The notes under the pieces were generated by a model, which did no database searches, was not told the origin of the DNA, and saw only the letters and a list, made by a program, of their open reading frames with translations. A stretch of 64,000 bases of DNA. Source: a virus. The stretch covers positions 108,209-172,208 of the IMG/VR virus record IMGVR_UViG_3300032323_001387, one strand, 5' to 3'. A program made the position numbers and the translations under genes. Below are positions 42,594-51,762 of the stretch, one piece after another (within the stretch, counting starts at the first letter, position 1; every line of letters begins with the position of its first letter).

Positions 42594-43037
42594 ATGCAAG
42601 CAACAGCAAGAACAGGCGAATATATCGGAGGTAACATAGAGTACTTTACTTGTTATACTCTAGTAGATATATCAGATTCAGGAATTTACGATCCTACCGC
42701 AGGGCAGCCCTACGAACAAGCACAGAATTTAAATGCATTACTACAAGCTATTAGTTTAGGTAGTCAACCTATATTAACCAGCGTGGAAAAATTAATAGCG
42801 GCAGATATGGATGACTTTGAATTTGGCAGCGACTTTACTGGCACACATAATATGTGGGTATTGCGTTTTGCCAGTGAAAGAGTTGGCAGTATCACTGTTA
42901 ATACATTGGTAAGGGATGTAGATGGCTTGCCAGTATATGATGATTTGGATGAAACTGCTACATTTGATTCAAATGTATTCGAAACCAACGATTCGGCACA
43001 GACAAACATATATTTCGTTCGCAACGACAATCTATAA
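42594..43037 (+). CDS. Late virion-type protein
   Basis: 147 residues (MQATARTGEYIGGNIEYFTC), acidic and beta-rich. The middle segment LNALLQAISLGSQPIL resembles in style the preceding gene and the gene at 8025, which also mix a helix with strands. Its own late promoter. Structural role inferred. Confidence 0.65.
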   Translation: MQATARTGEYIGGNIEYFTCYTLVDISDSGIYDPTAGQPYEQAQNLNALLQAISLGSQPILTSVEKLIAADMDDFEFGSDFTGTHNMWVLRFASERVGSITVNTLVRDVDGLPVYDDLDETATFDSNVFETNDSAQTNIYFVRNDNL

Positions 43038-43041
43038 TTTA

Positions 43042-43049
43042 GATAAATA
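43042..43049 (+). promoter_or_regulatory. Late promoter (GATAAATA)
   Basis: GATAAATA after the 42594 stop; the leader to 43148 is nearly 100 bases, longer than any other late leader in the window. Confidence 0.6.
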
Positions 43050-43147
43050 TTAGCAACATTTTGGCACCAATCCATTGGCACATAACTTAGGCACAAAAAA
43101 TAATAACGCAGAGTGAGATAAACACATTTACAAGGAGTTAGTGTTAA

Positions 43148-43459
43148 ATGGTGAAAGCAGTAGCAGAACGACTGGGAATAGTTGAGACTAAAGTAGAAAA
43201 TCTTGATAGCAAGATGGACGAATTGAAAGTCGATGTAAAAGAAATGCACGATTGTCTTGACAAAACCAGGGACGATTTAAAAGCAAAGTTAGATGAAATG
43301 TACAGTGCCAGTTGCACTCAGCATGCCGAACTAGCTAAAAAAATCGCCACTATGGAAAAATTAAAAGATCGCTGGACATTTACAGTGGCAGGCGTTTTAG
43401 TTGCAGTTGGGTGGATCAGTGCTCATGGTACTGATATTATTAGAGTTTTAGCAAAATAA
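43148..43459 (+). CDS. Coiled-coil protein with C-terminal membrane helix (XhlA/holin-like layout)
   Basis: 103 residues. Residues 8-75 form a heptad-rich coiled coil (IVETKVENLDSKMDELKVDVKEM), followed by WTFTVAGVLVAVGWISAHG, a probable membrane helix. This layout resembles XhlA-like haemolysin/holin accessory proteins. A lysis or membrane-anchor role is possible but unproven. Late expressed. Confidence 0.6.
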   Translation: MVKAVAERLGIVETKVENLDSKMDELKVDVKEMHDCLDKTRDDLKAKLDEMYSASCTQHAELAKKIATMEKLKDRWTFTVAGVLVAVGWISAHGTDIIRVLAK

Positions 43460-43460
43460 T

Positions 43461-43766
43461 ATGAATGAATTTGAAGTCATTGTCGAAGACACAGAAGAAC
43501 CTTTAACAGAGGCTAAGAGAGTATGGGCCAAGCGCGGCAAGAAATTAAAGCGCATGATTCGTTGCACCAGCGGTAAGAAAAAAGGCAGGACAGTGGCTAA
43601 TATCGGTGCATGTAGTAAAGCTATTGATGTTAAGAAGAGATTTATGATGAAGCGTATCAGAAAACGCTTCAACACAAAGATAGTTAGAAAAAGCAAGAGA
43701 ACAAAAGCATTTAATCCGCTAAGTAAACGATTAAAGACAATGAATAAAGCAACAAATAAAAGGTAA
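43461..43766 (+). CDS. Very basic small protein
   Basis: 101 residues. After an acidic start (MNEFEVIVEDTEEPLTEAKR) the protein is very Lys/Arg-rich, with RCTSGKKKGR and two Cys (RC...GAC). It probably binds DNA or RNA, or is packaged in the head. I recall similar MNEFEV-type proteins near structural genes in T4-like phages. Begins 1 base after the membrane protein stop. Confidence 0.65.
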   Translation: MNEFEVIVEDTEEPLTEAKRVWAKRGKKLKRMIRCTSGKKKGRTVANIGACSKAIDVKKRFMMKRIRKRFNTKIVRKSKRTKAFNPLSKRLKTMNKATNKR

Positions 43767-43772
43767 ACATAT

Positions 43773-44192
43773 ATGGCAGATGATCGCAGTTTAAAAGATG
43801 TTATACGATTCGTGGATCCTAGCGGTGACATGAGTGATGCTGACATCGCACAAGTTGGTCGTGAATTAAAGTTTACCGAAGTTCTAGACTTAATTACAAA
43901 AGTAGGCGAAGATGACGTCGATGGCGCAAGAAACATACTAGCAAAATATGACGACCGATTTAACGTAGCCAAAGAATACAGTAATGCTAAACCGGGTCCT
44001 GGTAGTAGCTTTAAACCAATCAAGCCCGTGGGATCTGCTCCAACAATAGCTAGGCCCAATACAAATCCAAATGGCCCGCAAGATGACGACAGCGAAGGCG
44101 CAAAATTGGATACAGCACTACAAGATCCACAGACTAAGAATAGACCAGAAGTAAGACAAATACAAAATCTTTTACAAAGGATGAAGAGATGA
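43773..44192 (+). CDS. Hypothetical late protein
   Basis: 139 residues: an acidic helical half (SDADIAQVGRELKFTEVLDLITKVG) and a Pro/Gly/Asn-rich linker ending in a helix (EVRQIQNLLQRMKR). Overlaps the next start by 4 bases. Unknown. Confidence 0.65.
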   Translation: MADDRSLKDVIRFVDPSGDMSDADIAQVGRELKFTEVLDLITKVGEDDVDGARNILAKYDDRFNVAKEYSNAKPGPGSSFKPIKPVGSAPTIARPNTNPNGPQDDDSEGAKLDTALQDPQTKNRPEVRQIQNLLQRMKR

Positions 44193-44572
44193 AAGTAGTT
44201 GATCTTATAGCAGAAAGCTATCATGGCTTTGTTGGTCACATGAAAGAATTTGGCAAAGTTAGGCGAGAAATAGATCAATCAATTCCAAATGCTAGGATTG
44301 AACCACAACTAAGAAATACAGATACTTACATGCAAATGCGATATGGTATGGCATTAGCGGCAGCTTCTGCTGCTCAAGATAAAAGCTTTGAACAAGAAAG
44401 TCCATGGGCAGAAAATCTAGGTATACTGGCATATTCGGACGAAGAGATCAAAATTATACAGGCAGCTGACAAACTAATGGGTGTTAAAAGCGTAGCACTC
44501 AGTAAGAAAAGCAAAGAGCGTGACGACATTGGATCTGCCAGTCCAGTCGCCGATACTTCCTGGAGACGCTAA
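44189..44572 (+). CDS. Hypothetical late protein
   Basis: 127 residues. KVVDLIAESYHGFVGHMKEFGKVRREIDQ, then a RYGMALAAASAAQ helix. I have seen this type of protein in the structural regions of T4-like phages, but its function is not known to me. One-base overlap with the next gene. Confidence 0.65.
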   Translation: MKVVDLIAESYHGFVGHMKEFGKVRREIDQSIPNARIEPQLRNTDTYMQMRYGMALAAASAAQDKSFEQESPWAENLGILAYSDEEIKIIQAADKLMGVKSVALSKKSKERDDIGSASPVADTSWRR

Positions 44573-44787
44573 TGAAAATAGGTGAATTGATATCTGGTCT
44601 TAAGTATATGGTAACCAATGAGCAAAGGGAAGTATTCACGTTGCTCAAACAACACAAAGAAATCCCCAGAACAGAACTGGATGAAAGACAGCATAGATTG
44701 GCAGAGCAAATGTCCAGTCAAGGTTTAATAGATAGAATTTACAATGAAGAAACAGAAACGGTCAGCTACAAACTATTCAACAAGTAA
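44572..44787 (+). CDS. Small winged-helix-like protein
   Basis: 71 residues with the pattern VFTLLKQHKEIPRTELDERQHRLAEQMSSQGLIDRIYNEETETVSYKL, i.e. helix, turn, recognition-like helix and a beta wing. Possibly DNA-binding. It overlaps the next gene by 44 bases in another frame. Confidence 0.55.
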   Translation: MKIGELISGLKYMVTNEQREVFTLLKQHKEIPRTELDERQHRLAEQMSSQGLIDRIYNEETETVSYKLFNK

Positions 44788-45235
44788 TATAGACATTACT
44801 CGTTTGCAAAAGAAAGTTGGTAGTATGTTGGATTCTAGTATACCAAAAAATATATTAGGAATGCTTGCTACAGTAGAAGACATGGGTGATAGTTTGATAT
44901 TTTATAAAAGATGGAAACTAGTCCCAGTAGAGAAACATAATTACGAAATCATCGATCTGAGAACTAACGAAACTGTTTATTCGATGATATCATTATTCAC
45001 TAGTGCAATGTACATGATATATCATATGCACAAGCAAACAGCTTATCCTTGTCCAAAAGAACAGTTAATCTACGGAGTCGACCAGGAATATTACAGGTGT
45101 ATGGAAAACATAAGGTTTTATGCTAAAAAATCCAGTACCAAAGATATGGACAAGTTAGAACTATACTCGGCTAGAATTCAAGACAGTTATTATAAACTGG
45201 ATGAAATTAAAACCCGATTATCTAAAATATATTGA
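44744..45235 (+). CDS. Hypothetical late protein
   Basis: 163 residues with helical ends and a middle segment SLIFYKRWKLVPVEKHNYEIIDLRTNE. Starts inside the preceding gene; function unknown. The 44-base overlap is long, and a later start is possible. Confidence 0.6.
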   Translation: MKKQKRSATNYSTSNIDITRLQKKVGSMLDSSIPKNILGMLATVEDMGDSLIFYKRWKLVPVEKHNYEIIDLRTNETVYSMISLFTSAMYMIYHMHKQTAYPCPKEQLIYGVDQEYYRCMENIRFYAKKSSTKDMDKLELYSARIQDSYYKLDEIKTRLSKIY

Positions 45236-45241
45236 TAAATA
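45234..45241 (+). promoter_or_regulatory. Late promoter (GATAAATA)
   Basis: GATAAATA overlaps the previous stop, 20 bases before ATG 45262. An in-frame TTG at 45232 would lie upstream of the transcription start. Confidence 0.65.
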
Positions 45242-45261
45242 AACAAAAGGATACCTTAACC

Positions 45262-45951
45262 ATGAACACTTCAGAAATTTTTAATCCAGCACAGCGTAAA
45301 CAGCGTGTTATTGAAAGTTTTTTAAACAGCCACTATGGCCTTAAGTTGCAAGCTCGCGGCGATGTTGTACAAGTACAAACTTTGATTAATAAGTTGGTCA
45401 CTGAAAACCATCATATGGCCAGCACAACAAGAAACTATCAAAATACAGATCGTTATGTAAAGAACACAATGATCATTGAAGCATTAAAGCACATTCTTAA
45501 AGAGATTGCTCCTATGCGTACAGTTCGTAAAATGAACGAACAAAGCGGCGAAGATTTGGCTCAAGCTGAACTGATCCTTGTTGCACAAAACATGGTAGAA
45601 GAACTACAGAAGATGGCTGAAGACGTTGCACAAATGCAAACGGATGATCTAATGCCATTGGAAGAGAAAATGAAAACTACTTTTGGTCAAGAACAAGGTC
45701 AAGCATTTGGCGCTAGTGCAGATCAAGTATTTTCTACGTTGTTAGACGCAGTTAAGGCTGCTAAAGACGAACTAAGCAACGCAGTTGGTGTACTTAAAGG
45801 CGAAGCTCCTGCAATGCCCGGTGACGCAACGGGCGGCGCTGATCTGGACCAGACTGGCGGAGCATTGGACGCATTAGCCGGTGACGAATTTGGCACAGCA
45901 GACGCAGCTTCGGGCGAAGAAGATTTACCAACAGGCCGTGATCTAAAGTAA
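45262..45951 (+). CDS. Hypothetical late protein with acidic low-complexity tail
   Basis: 229 residues from MNTSEIFNPAQRKQRVIESF. Helical core (LILVAQNMVEELQKMAEDVAQM), then an Ala/Gly/Asp-rich acidic tail. This resembles scaffold or head-core proteins in general character only. Chosen start follows the late promoter. Overlaps the next start by one base. Confidence 0.65.
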   Translation: MNTSEIFNPAQRKQRVIESFLNSHYGLKLQARGDVVQVQTLINKLVTENHHMASTTRNYQNTDRYVKNTMIIEALKHILKEIAPMRTVRKMNEQSGEDLAQAELILVAQNMVEELQKMAEDVAQMQTDDLMPLEEKMKTTFGQEQGQAFGASADQVFSTLLDAVKAAKDELSNAVGVLKGEAPAMPGDATGGADLDQTGGALDALAGDEFGTADAASGEEDLPTGRDLK

Positions 45952-46280
45952 TGAGACTATTTGAATTTGTTGACAGTGATGCAGAATTATTGGGCTTGAT
46001 TAAGCCCATTCTGCTTCGCGCCAAAGCCGAAGGTGCAACTGATATTCCTATGACTCAATTGTTAAACGATTTAGACCACAGAGATGAAATCACCCCAGAG
46101 TTAATGATAGATGTATTACGTAGACATAGAAAAGATTTAAAAAATATTATAACAACAGCAAATGTAGACAGTATTGTTTTATCTACAGGTCCTGTCAAAG
46201 CAATGACATCGAAACAAGATCAAAATGTTAACAAAATGAAAAATACAGCGTTACAACAAGCATTGGATAACCTAAAATGA
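45951..46280 (+). CDS. Hypothetical late protein
   Basis: 109 residues, helical (MRLFEFVDSDAELLGLIKPI). Coupled by one- and four-base overlaps to its neighbours. Unknown. Confidence 0.6.
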   Translation: MRLFEFVDSDAELLGLIKPILLRAKAEGATDIPMTQLLNDLDHRDEITPELMIDVLRRHRKDLKNIITTANVDSIVLSTGPVKAMTSKQDQNVNKMKNTALQQALDNLK

Positions 46281-46618
46281 AAAACATAATGTTAACAGCA
46301 ACACAGGCCCGTGCCAAATCACAAAATGATTCATTAATTTTCAATGAAGTTAGAGACATTGAAGATGCAATTTTATCTGCAATCGATTCTGGATTATATG
46401 ACGCTACTGTAACTGGTACAGCAATGACAGCAACTGTTAGCCCAGGATCTTTAACAGCCATCCAGTATTTTAATACATGGCAAGGTAGCATCGATGACAG
46501 AGCCAAATTTTTACAAATGAGTCAAGTTATAACTTACTTCACTGATTTGGGATACTCTATAGAACGCAGAACTAACTCATTGACTGGTAACACATTCAAA
46601 TGGGTTATTAGTTGGTAA
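46277..46618 (+). CDS. Hypothetical late protein
   Basis: 113 residues with the pattern LTATQARAKSQNDSLIFNEVRDIEDAIL... AIQYFNTWQG... YFTDLGYSIERRTNSLTGNTFKWVISW. Proteins of this style, with a YxxxR strand and a C-terminal W-strand, are common in structural regions of marine T4-like phages. Function unknown. Confidence 0.65.
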   Translation: MKNIMLTATQARAKSQNDSLIFNEVRDIEDAILSAIDSGLYDATVTGTAMTATVSPGSLTAIQYFNTWQGSIDDRAKFLQMSQVITYFTDLGYSIERRTNSLTGNTFKWVISW

Positions 46619-46626
46619 TACTACCA

Positions 46627-46663
46627 TAGACACAACTGTAATAAGAGTGTAAAATAACACTCT
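46627..46663 (+). promoter_or_regulatory. Leaderless-type promoter with a hairpin around its -10 box
   Basis: TAGACA (46627-46632), 17-base spacer, TAAAAT (46650-46655). The -10 is inside a hairpin AGAGTGT / ACACTCT (46644-46650 / 46657-46663) whose last base is directly followed by ATG 46664. Confidence 0.55.
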
Positions 46664-47326
46664 ATGCTATTCAATCCAAAATATCAATATCAAACATTAA
46701 AGCGAGTAGAATCCAATGGCTCTCGACTTTACGACACACCGGCAGGCAAAGTTGCCAGTGTTACAACAATCCTCGACAGTACCAAAGACAAAACATTTCT
46801 AATTGAATGGCGTAAACGTGTAGGTGACTCCGAGGCTAATCGGATTAGTAAAGAAGCATCCGGTTTAGGTACACTAATGCACTTGCATTTGGAAAATTAC
46901 GTTATCGGCAAACCGAGACCAGAAGGTAATAATTTGGTTCAGACTATGGCTCGCTCCATGGCCGATACTATGATTAACGAAGCCTTTCCTAACGTAGACG
47001 AAGTATGGGGAATCGAATCTAGTCTTTATTACCCGGGCCTTTATGCAGGCACTAGTGATATGATCGGTGTATGGCGAGGTAAGCCTGCTATTATCGATCA
47101 TAAGACAAGTACCAAGCCTAAGAAGAAAGAATGGATTGAAGACTATTTCCTACAATGTTGTGCATACGCATTAGCGCACAATGAAGTACATGGCACTGAT
47201 ATTAGAACATGTGCTATTAATATCATTGACCGCGACGCAAAGTTACAAAGCTTTGTTATTGAAGGCAATGAGTTCGATCATTATAGTATAGAGTGGACCA
47301 AGCGAGTTGATCAATTTTATAAATAA
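46664..47326 (+). CDS. PD-(D/E)xK nuclease (Cas4/RecB-like)
   Basis: 220 residues. RVESNGSRLYDTPAGKVASVTTIL, GTLMHLHLENYV, then YAGTSDMIGVWRGKPAIIDHKTSTK, the D-x(n)-(D/E)xK core (Asp in SDMIG, DHK), and later FLQCCAYALAHNEV. This is the layout of PDDEXK_1 exonucleases. It could degrade host DNA or process recombination ends. No Cys cluster for an Fe-S centre is seen. Predicted leaderless mRNA. Confidence 0.8.
   Translation: MLFNPKYQYQTLKRVESNGSRLYDTPAGKVASVTTILDSTKDKTFLIEWRKRVGDSEANRISKEASGLGTLMHLHLENYVIGKPRPEGNNLVQTMARSMADTMINEAFPNVDEVWGIESSLYYPGLYAGTSDMIGVWRGKPAIIDHKTSTKPKKKEWIEDYFLQCCAYALAHNEVHGTDIRTCAINIIDRDAKLQSFVIEGNEFDHYSIEWTKRVDQFYK
47318..47325 (+). promoter_or_regulatory. Late promoter (TATAAATA)
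   Basis: Perfect late consensus in the last codons of the nuclease gene, 21 bases before the GTG start at 47347. Confidence 0.65.
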
Positions 47327-47346
47327 CATTTTAAAGCAGGAATAAA

Positions 47347-47799
47347 GTGCATCACGATTTAACTGTCTGGTACGGAACAACAACGGAAAAGATTTTAGCA
47401 TGGAGAGAACTACGAACCACGCTAGCAGATAAGCAGCCCGAAGAAATTATCGAGGCAGTGGATCAATGGTGGACATTCACACCGTGGGTACGTAAGACTA
47501 TAGATCCATATAAACCCGATACCTGGCCCACTCCATGGGATATGATTAATAAAGGCGAGTTCTGTCGCAGTGCTATTGCATTAGGACAAGCATATACATT
47601 ATGGATGTGTAGTCCCCAACTTAACACTGAGCTTTGGTTAGTGAATAATTTTAGTGAAAAAGATGTTCATTTAGTAGTAGTTATTGATCAGAATACTGTG
47701 CTAAATTATACACTAGGCCACGTGTTGCCCATGGAAGAATGTAACTTTGAGGTCTTGAATAAAGTTACCAAAAGTGAACTCAATCACATTAAAATATAA
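47347..47799 (+). CDS. Conserved hypothetical protein (GTG start)
   Basis: 150 residues, Trp-rich (VWYGTTTEKILAWRELRTTL, EAVDQWWTFTPWVRKTIDPY, PDTWPTPWDMINKGEFC). The DTWPTPWD...YCxxAIALG style is seen in other T4-like phages. Function unknown. Late element and a CAGGAA site precede the GTG start. Confidence 0.7.
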   Translation: MHHDLTVWYGTTTEKILAWRELRTTLADKQPEEIIEAVDQWWTFTPWVRKTIDPYKPDTWPTPWDMINKGEFCRSAIALGQAYTLWMCSPQLNTELWLVNNFSEKDVHLVVVIDQNTVLNYTLGHVLPMEECNFEVLNKVTKSELNHIKI

Positions 47800-47877
47800 T
47801 AAAATAACCTGTAACAGAAGTTAAATAGACTACTAAGAATTAAAAGCAGTACAAGAAGAGAAAAGGAAATTACATAC

Positions 47878-50220
47878 ATGATAACATCCAACAAGCCCAT
47901 TACGGTTTTAAAGCGAAGCGGAGATTACGAAGAACTACACATAGAAAAATGGCAAGCGCAAGTAGCTAAAATTTGTAAAGGCATAGCTGATGTTAGCCAA
48001 TCAATGATTGAGATCAAAGCACAACCACATTTTTATGATGGTATTACTACTCGCGAAATTGATGAGATTACATTACGTGCCATTGTCAACCTTATTGACG
48101 TTGAAGCAAATCCAGACATTGGCAATATTAACTATCAATTCGTAGCAGGCAAACAGCGCATTAGTATGTTGCGTAAAGACGTATACGGTTCATACAAGCC
48201 TCCGCACCTTTATGACATTGTGTTAAAGAATGTCAGCGTGGGATTATACACACCTGAGCTTCTACAGTGGTATACAGCAGAAGATTGGGACAAGATGAAT
48301 GCCATGCTGGATCATGAAAAAGATGAACAGTATAGTTATGCCGCTATCGAACAACTAATTGAAAAATATCTTGTCAAGAATCGTAGCACTAAGGAAATTT
48401 ATGAAACACCACAGATCAGATATATGGTCGCCGCCGCTACTGTGTTCCACAAAGAAGAGCCTAATTCGGCTCGTATGCGCTACATCAAAGAATACTACAA
48501 TGCTGCTAGTGATGGTCTTTTCACTCTCGCTACTCCTGTACTTGCTGGGCTTGGTACTCCGACTAAACAGTTTAGCAGTTGCGTTCTTATCCGTAGTGAT
48601 GACGATCTCGATTCTATATTTGCTAGTGGTGAAATGATGGCCAAGTATGCCAGCAAGCGAGCTGGTATTGGTTTAGAAATTGGTCGCTTACGTCCACTAG
48701 GTAGTCCTATACGTGGCGGCGAGATCATGCACACAGGCATGATACCCTTCTTGAAGAAGTGGTTTGGAGATCTGCGTAGTTGCAGTCAAGGAGGCATTCG
48801 TAATGCTAGTGCTACAGTTTTTTATCCTATTTGGCATCATCAGTTTGATGATCTTATCGTCCTTAAGAACAACCAAGGAACAGAAGAAACCCGAGTCCGT
48901 CATATGGATTATGGGGTTGTGCTTAGTGCCTTCTTCTTCCGACGATTTAAAAACAAAGAAAACATAACATTCTTTGATCCTAATGAAGTACCCGACTTGT
49001 ACGAAGCTTTCTATTCAAACACTAGTTTGTTTGAAGAACTATATGTAAAATATGAAAATACTACAGGTCTTCGTAAGAAGACTATGAGTGCCGAAGAAGT
49101 ATTCAAGAGTGGTATTCTAAAAGAACGTACAGACACTGGGCGCATCTATCTAGTGTTTATTGACAACGTGATGAATCAAGGTCCTTTCGATCCTGAATAT
49201 CATACCATTTACCAGAGTAACCTTTGCTGTGAAATCTTATTACCTACTAAGTCTTTTAAACGTCTTGATGATCCCGATGGTCGTATCGCTTTATGTACAC
49301 TTGGTAGCATCAACTGGGGAGCTTTCCGCAATCCAGAAGATATGCGTAGGGCTTGCCGTATTCTTCACCGCAGCCTTAACAATATTCTCGATTACCAAGA
49401 TTTTCTTTCTATACAGTCTAAGTTAAGCAACGAAGAAATTCGCCCGTTGGGCATTGGAGTAACTAACTTAGCTTACTGGCATGCCAAGCGTGGTATGAAG
49501 TACGGTGAAAAAGACTCATTGAATGAAGTTAAATCATGGAGCGAACATCAAGCTTATTACTTAACTGAAGCTAGCGTTGAGCTAGCCAAAGAGCGAGGCA
49601 AATGTTTGGACAGTGATAGAACAAGATATGGACAAGGTATTTTCCCTTGGGAACGTCGCACCGAAGGTGTAAACGAATTGGCAAACTTTGTTCCTGAATT
49701 AGATTGGGAACCATTACGTGAACAAATGAAAATCTATGGTGTTCGTAATGCAACACTAATGGCTATTGCCCCTGTCGAGTCTAGCAGTGTTGTTATTAAT
49801 TCAACTAATGGTATCGAAATGCCAATGAGTTTAATCAGTACTAAGGAAAGTAAAGCGGGATCATTTACACAGGTAGTACCCGAGTATCACAAGTTAAAGA
49901 ACAAGTATCAACTAATGTGGGATCAAAAGGATTGTATTGGCTATATTAAGACTGCGGCAGTATTGGCAGCATATACCGATCAAAGTATTAGTACGAACAC
50001 ATTCTATAATCCTGCACATTTCTCTGATAGAAAAGTTCCTACTACTTTAATTGCCAAGAATTTGATGTTGGCACACCACTGGGGATTGAAGACATTCTAT
50101 TATAGCTTGATTAACAAAGCAGGAAGTAAAGCAGTAGAAGAACAACCTGATAATGTTATCAGTTTAAATTTTAATCAACAAGATGATTTTGAAGATGATT
50201 GCGAGGCATGTAAATTATGA
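47878..50220 (+). CDS. nrdA: Ribonucleotide reductase class Ia, alpha subunit NrdA
   Basis: 780 residues. An N-terminal ATP-cone-like region is followed by the catalytic barrel: TPVLAGLGTPTKQFSSCVLI with the first redox Cys, SNLCCEILLPT with the second Cys region, LGSINWGAF, GVTNLAYWHAKRGMKYG and APVESSSVVINSTNG. The tail ends DDCEACKL, the mobile Cys pair re-reduced by glutaredoxin, which is encoded just downstream. It reduces NDPs to dNDPs for phage DNA synthesis. ATGA overlap with nrdB. The leader of about 50 bases before the ATG has AAAGGAA. Confidence 0.96.
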   Translation: MITSNKPITVLKRSGDYEELHIEKWQAQVAKICKGIADVSQSMIEIKAQPHFYDGITTREIDEITLRAIVNLIDVEANPDIGNINYQFVAGKQRISMLRKDVYGSYKPPHLYDIVLKNVSVGLYTPELLQWYTAEDWDKMNAMLDHEKDEQYSYAAIEQLIEKYLVKNRSTKEIYETPQIRYMVAAATVFHKEEPNSARMRYIKEYYNAASDGLFTLATPVLAGLGTPTKQFSSCVLIRSDDDLDSIFASGEMMAKYASKRAGIGLEIGRLRPLGSPIRGGEIMHTGMIPFLKKWFGDLRSCSQGGIRNASATVFYPIWHHQFDDLIVLKNNQGTEETRVRHMDYGVVLSAFFFRRFKNKENITFFDPNEVPDLYEAFYSNTSLFEELYVKYENTTGLRKKTMSAEEVFKSGILKERTDTGRIYLVFIDNVMNQGPFDPEYHTIYQSNLCCEILLPTKSFKRLDDPDGRIALCTLGSINWGAFRNPEDMRRACRILHRSLNNILDYQDFLSIQSKLSNEEIRPLGIGVTNLAYWHAKRGMKYGEKDSLNEVKSWSEHQAYYLTEASVELAKERGKCLDSDRTRYGQGIFPWERRTEGVNELANFVPELDWEPLREQMKIYGVRNATLMAIAPVESSSVVINSTNGIEMPMSLISTKESKAGSFTQVVPEYHKLKNKYQLMWDQKDCIGYIKTAAVLAAYTDQSISTNTFYNPAHFSDRKVPTTLIAKNLMLAHHWGLKTFYYSLINKAGSKAVEEQPDNVISLNFNQQDDFEDDCEACKL

Positions 50221-51317
50221 GCACACAACAATATAACCTAACAACTAAAACAGATTATTTGAATCGTAAAATGTTTTTGGACCCAGAAGGCCCGGTAACT
50301 ATTCAAAGGTTTGAAGAAGTAAAATATAAAAAAGTCGCAGACTTTGAAACTACAGCACGTGGTTTCTTTTGGGTGCCAGAAGAAATTAGTTTGACCAAAG
50401 ATGCAAATGATTTTAAAGATGCCAGTGACGCAGTTAAGCATATTTTTACCAGTAACTTGCTAAGACAAACAGCACTTGATAGTTTGCAAGGGCGCGGACC
50501 TAGCCAAGTGTTTTCGCCTGTGGTATCGTTGCCTGAACTAGAAGCATTGATTTATAACTGGAGTTTCTTTGAAACAAACATTCACAGTCGCAGTTACAGC
50601 CATATCATTCGTAATATCTACAACGTGCCCAAGGAAGTGTTTAACACTATTCACGACACCAAAGAGATTGTAGACATGGCCAGTAGTGTTGGTCGTTATT
50701 ACGATGCACTGCACAAAATTAATTGCTTAAAAGAGGTCGGCGGTGAAGTCAATGAAAGCGAACACATCAAAGCAATTTGGTTAGCACTAAACGCCAGCTA
50801 TGCGTTAGAGGCGTTCCGCTTTATGGTATCATTTGCTACAAGTCTTGCTATGGTGGAGAATAAAATCTTTATCGGTAATGGCAACATCATTAGCTTGATT
50901 CTACAAGACGAGCTGCTACACAAAGGATGGACTGCTTTCTTAATTAACCAAGTGGTCAAAGAAGACGCTCGCTTTGCACAGGCTAAAATCGAATGTGAAG
51001 CCGAGGTATACCAAATGTACGTGGAAGTTATCCGTGAAGAAAAAGACTGGGCAGATTATTTGTTTAAAATGGGTCCGGTTATTGGACTTAACGCAAACAT
51101 TTTAAAGGACTTTGTTGACTATACAGCAGTCAATGCTTTAAAGGAAATAGGCATTAAATATCAAAGTACTGCACCAAAGAGTACTCCTATTCCTTGGTTT
51201 AACAAACACAGCGACACAAGTAAGAAACAAACAGCGTTACAGGAAAGTGAAAGCACTAATTATGTTATTGGTGTGATGAGTGAAAATATTGACTATGATG
51301 CATTACCTGCGCTATAA
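50217..51317 (+). CDS. nrdB: Ribonucleotide reductase beta subunit NrdB
   Basis: 366 residues. The di-iron helices are visible: SLPELEALIYNWSFFETNIHSRSY (Glu and His ligands), FATSLAMVENKIFIG and ILQDELLHKGWTAFLINQ (Glu/His). The tyrosyl radical would lie in the SHIIRNIYN region. The C-terminus (YVIGVMSENIDYDALPAL) is the tail that docks onto NrdA. Functions with NrdA and the glutaredoxin. Confidence 0.95.
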   Translation: MSTQQYNLTTKTDYLNRKMFLDPEGPVTIQRFEEVKYKKVADFETTARGFFWVPEEISLTKDANDFKDASDAVKHIFTSNLLRQTALDSLQGRGPSQVFSPVVSLPELEALIYNWSFFETNIHSRSYSHIIRNIYNVPKEVFNTIHDTKEIVDMASSVGRYYDALHKINCLKEVGGEVNESEHIKAIWLALNASYALEAFRFMVSFATSLAMVENKIFIGNGNIISLILQDELLHKGWTAFLINQVVKEDARFAQAKIECEAEVYQMYVEVIREEKDWADYLFKMGPVIGLNANILKDFVDYTAVNALKEIGIKYQSTAPKSTPIPWFNKHSDTSKKQTALQESESTNYVIGVMSENIDYDALPAL

Positions 51318-51318
51318 T
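51289..51318 (+). promoter_or_regulatory. Sigma70-like promoter, leaderless type
   Basis: TTGACT, 18-base spacer, TATAAT (51313-51318), then 5 bases to ATG 51324; lies in the end of nrdB. Confidence 0.7.
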
Positions 51319-51323
51319 ATATC

Positions 51324-51761
51324 ATGAAAATAAACGAAGTAACAGACACTAATACTACACATATCGACGATAATTGGTTCGATCAAGCCACTATACGAGT
51401 TGCCAAAAAAGCAAATCCTATAAATTACAAAAGAGCCATTGAATCTGGTAGTATCGAAACCTTAGAAGGCCCGGTGAGCTATCAAGCTGGCTATTATATT
51501 ATTACAGGACCAAAAGGAGAGCAGTATCCTGTTCCCCCTGCTAAGTTCAATGAATTATATAATGACAATAAAGATAACACAGCGACACCTAAGAAAATTA
51601 TTAAAGTTGCAAAGCTCGCTGACCATAATGGGGTTGTGAATACTAGTTGGGGAGAACCATTAAATTATACAACTGGTAATGATTATATTGTACGTCATGG
51701 CCCCGGAGATTTTGGAGTGGTAAAGAAAGATATCTTTGCAAAGACATACGAAGAGGTTTAA
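51324..51761 (+). CDS. Two-repeat PGDYG-like protein
   Basis: 145 residues with two similar halves: GPVSYQAGYYIITGPKGEQYPVPPAKFNELY and EPLNYTTGNDYIVRHGPGDFGVVKKDIFAKTY. Each resembles the short PGDYG-type module (Y-x-GD-x-IV...GE-x...I...F-x-x-Y). Function of that module is unknown. Lies between nrdB and the small CDGSH-like/glutaredoxin genes; predicted leaderless mRNA. Confidence 0.65.
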   Translation: MKINEVTDTNTTHIDDNWFDQATIRVAKKANPINYKRAIESGSIETLEGPVSYQAGYYIITGPKGEQYPVPPAKFNELYNDNKDNTATPKKIIKVAKLADHNGVVNTSWGEPLNYTTGNDYIVRHGPGDFGVVKKDIFAKTYEEV

Positions 51762-51762
51762 T

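Noticed and set aside
48359-48967. Open frames in other phases inside nrdA
   Set aside because: They are shadows of a long, clearly conserved gene and have no start signals.
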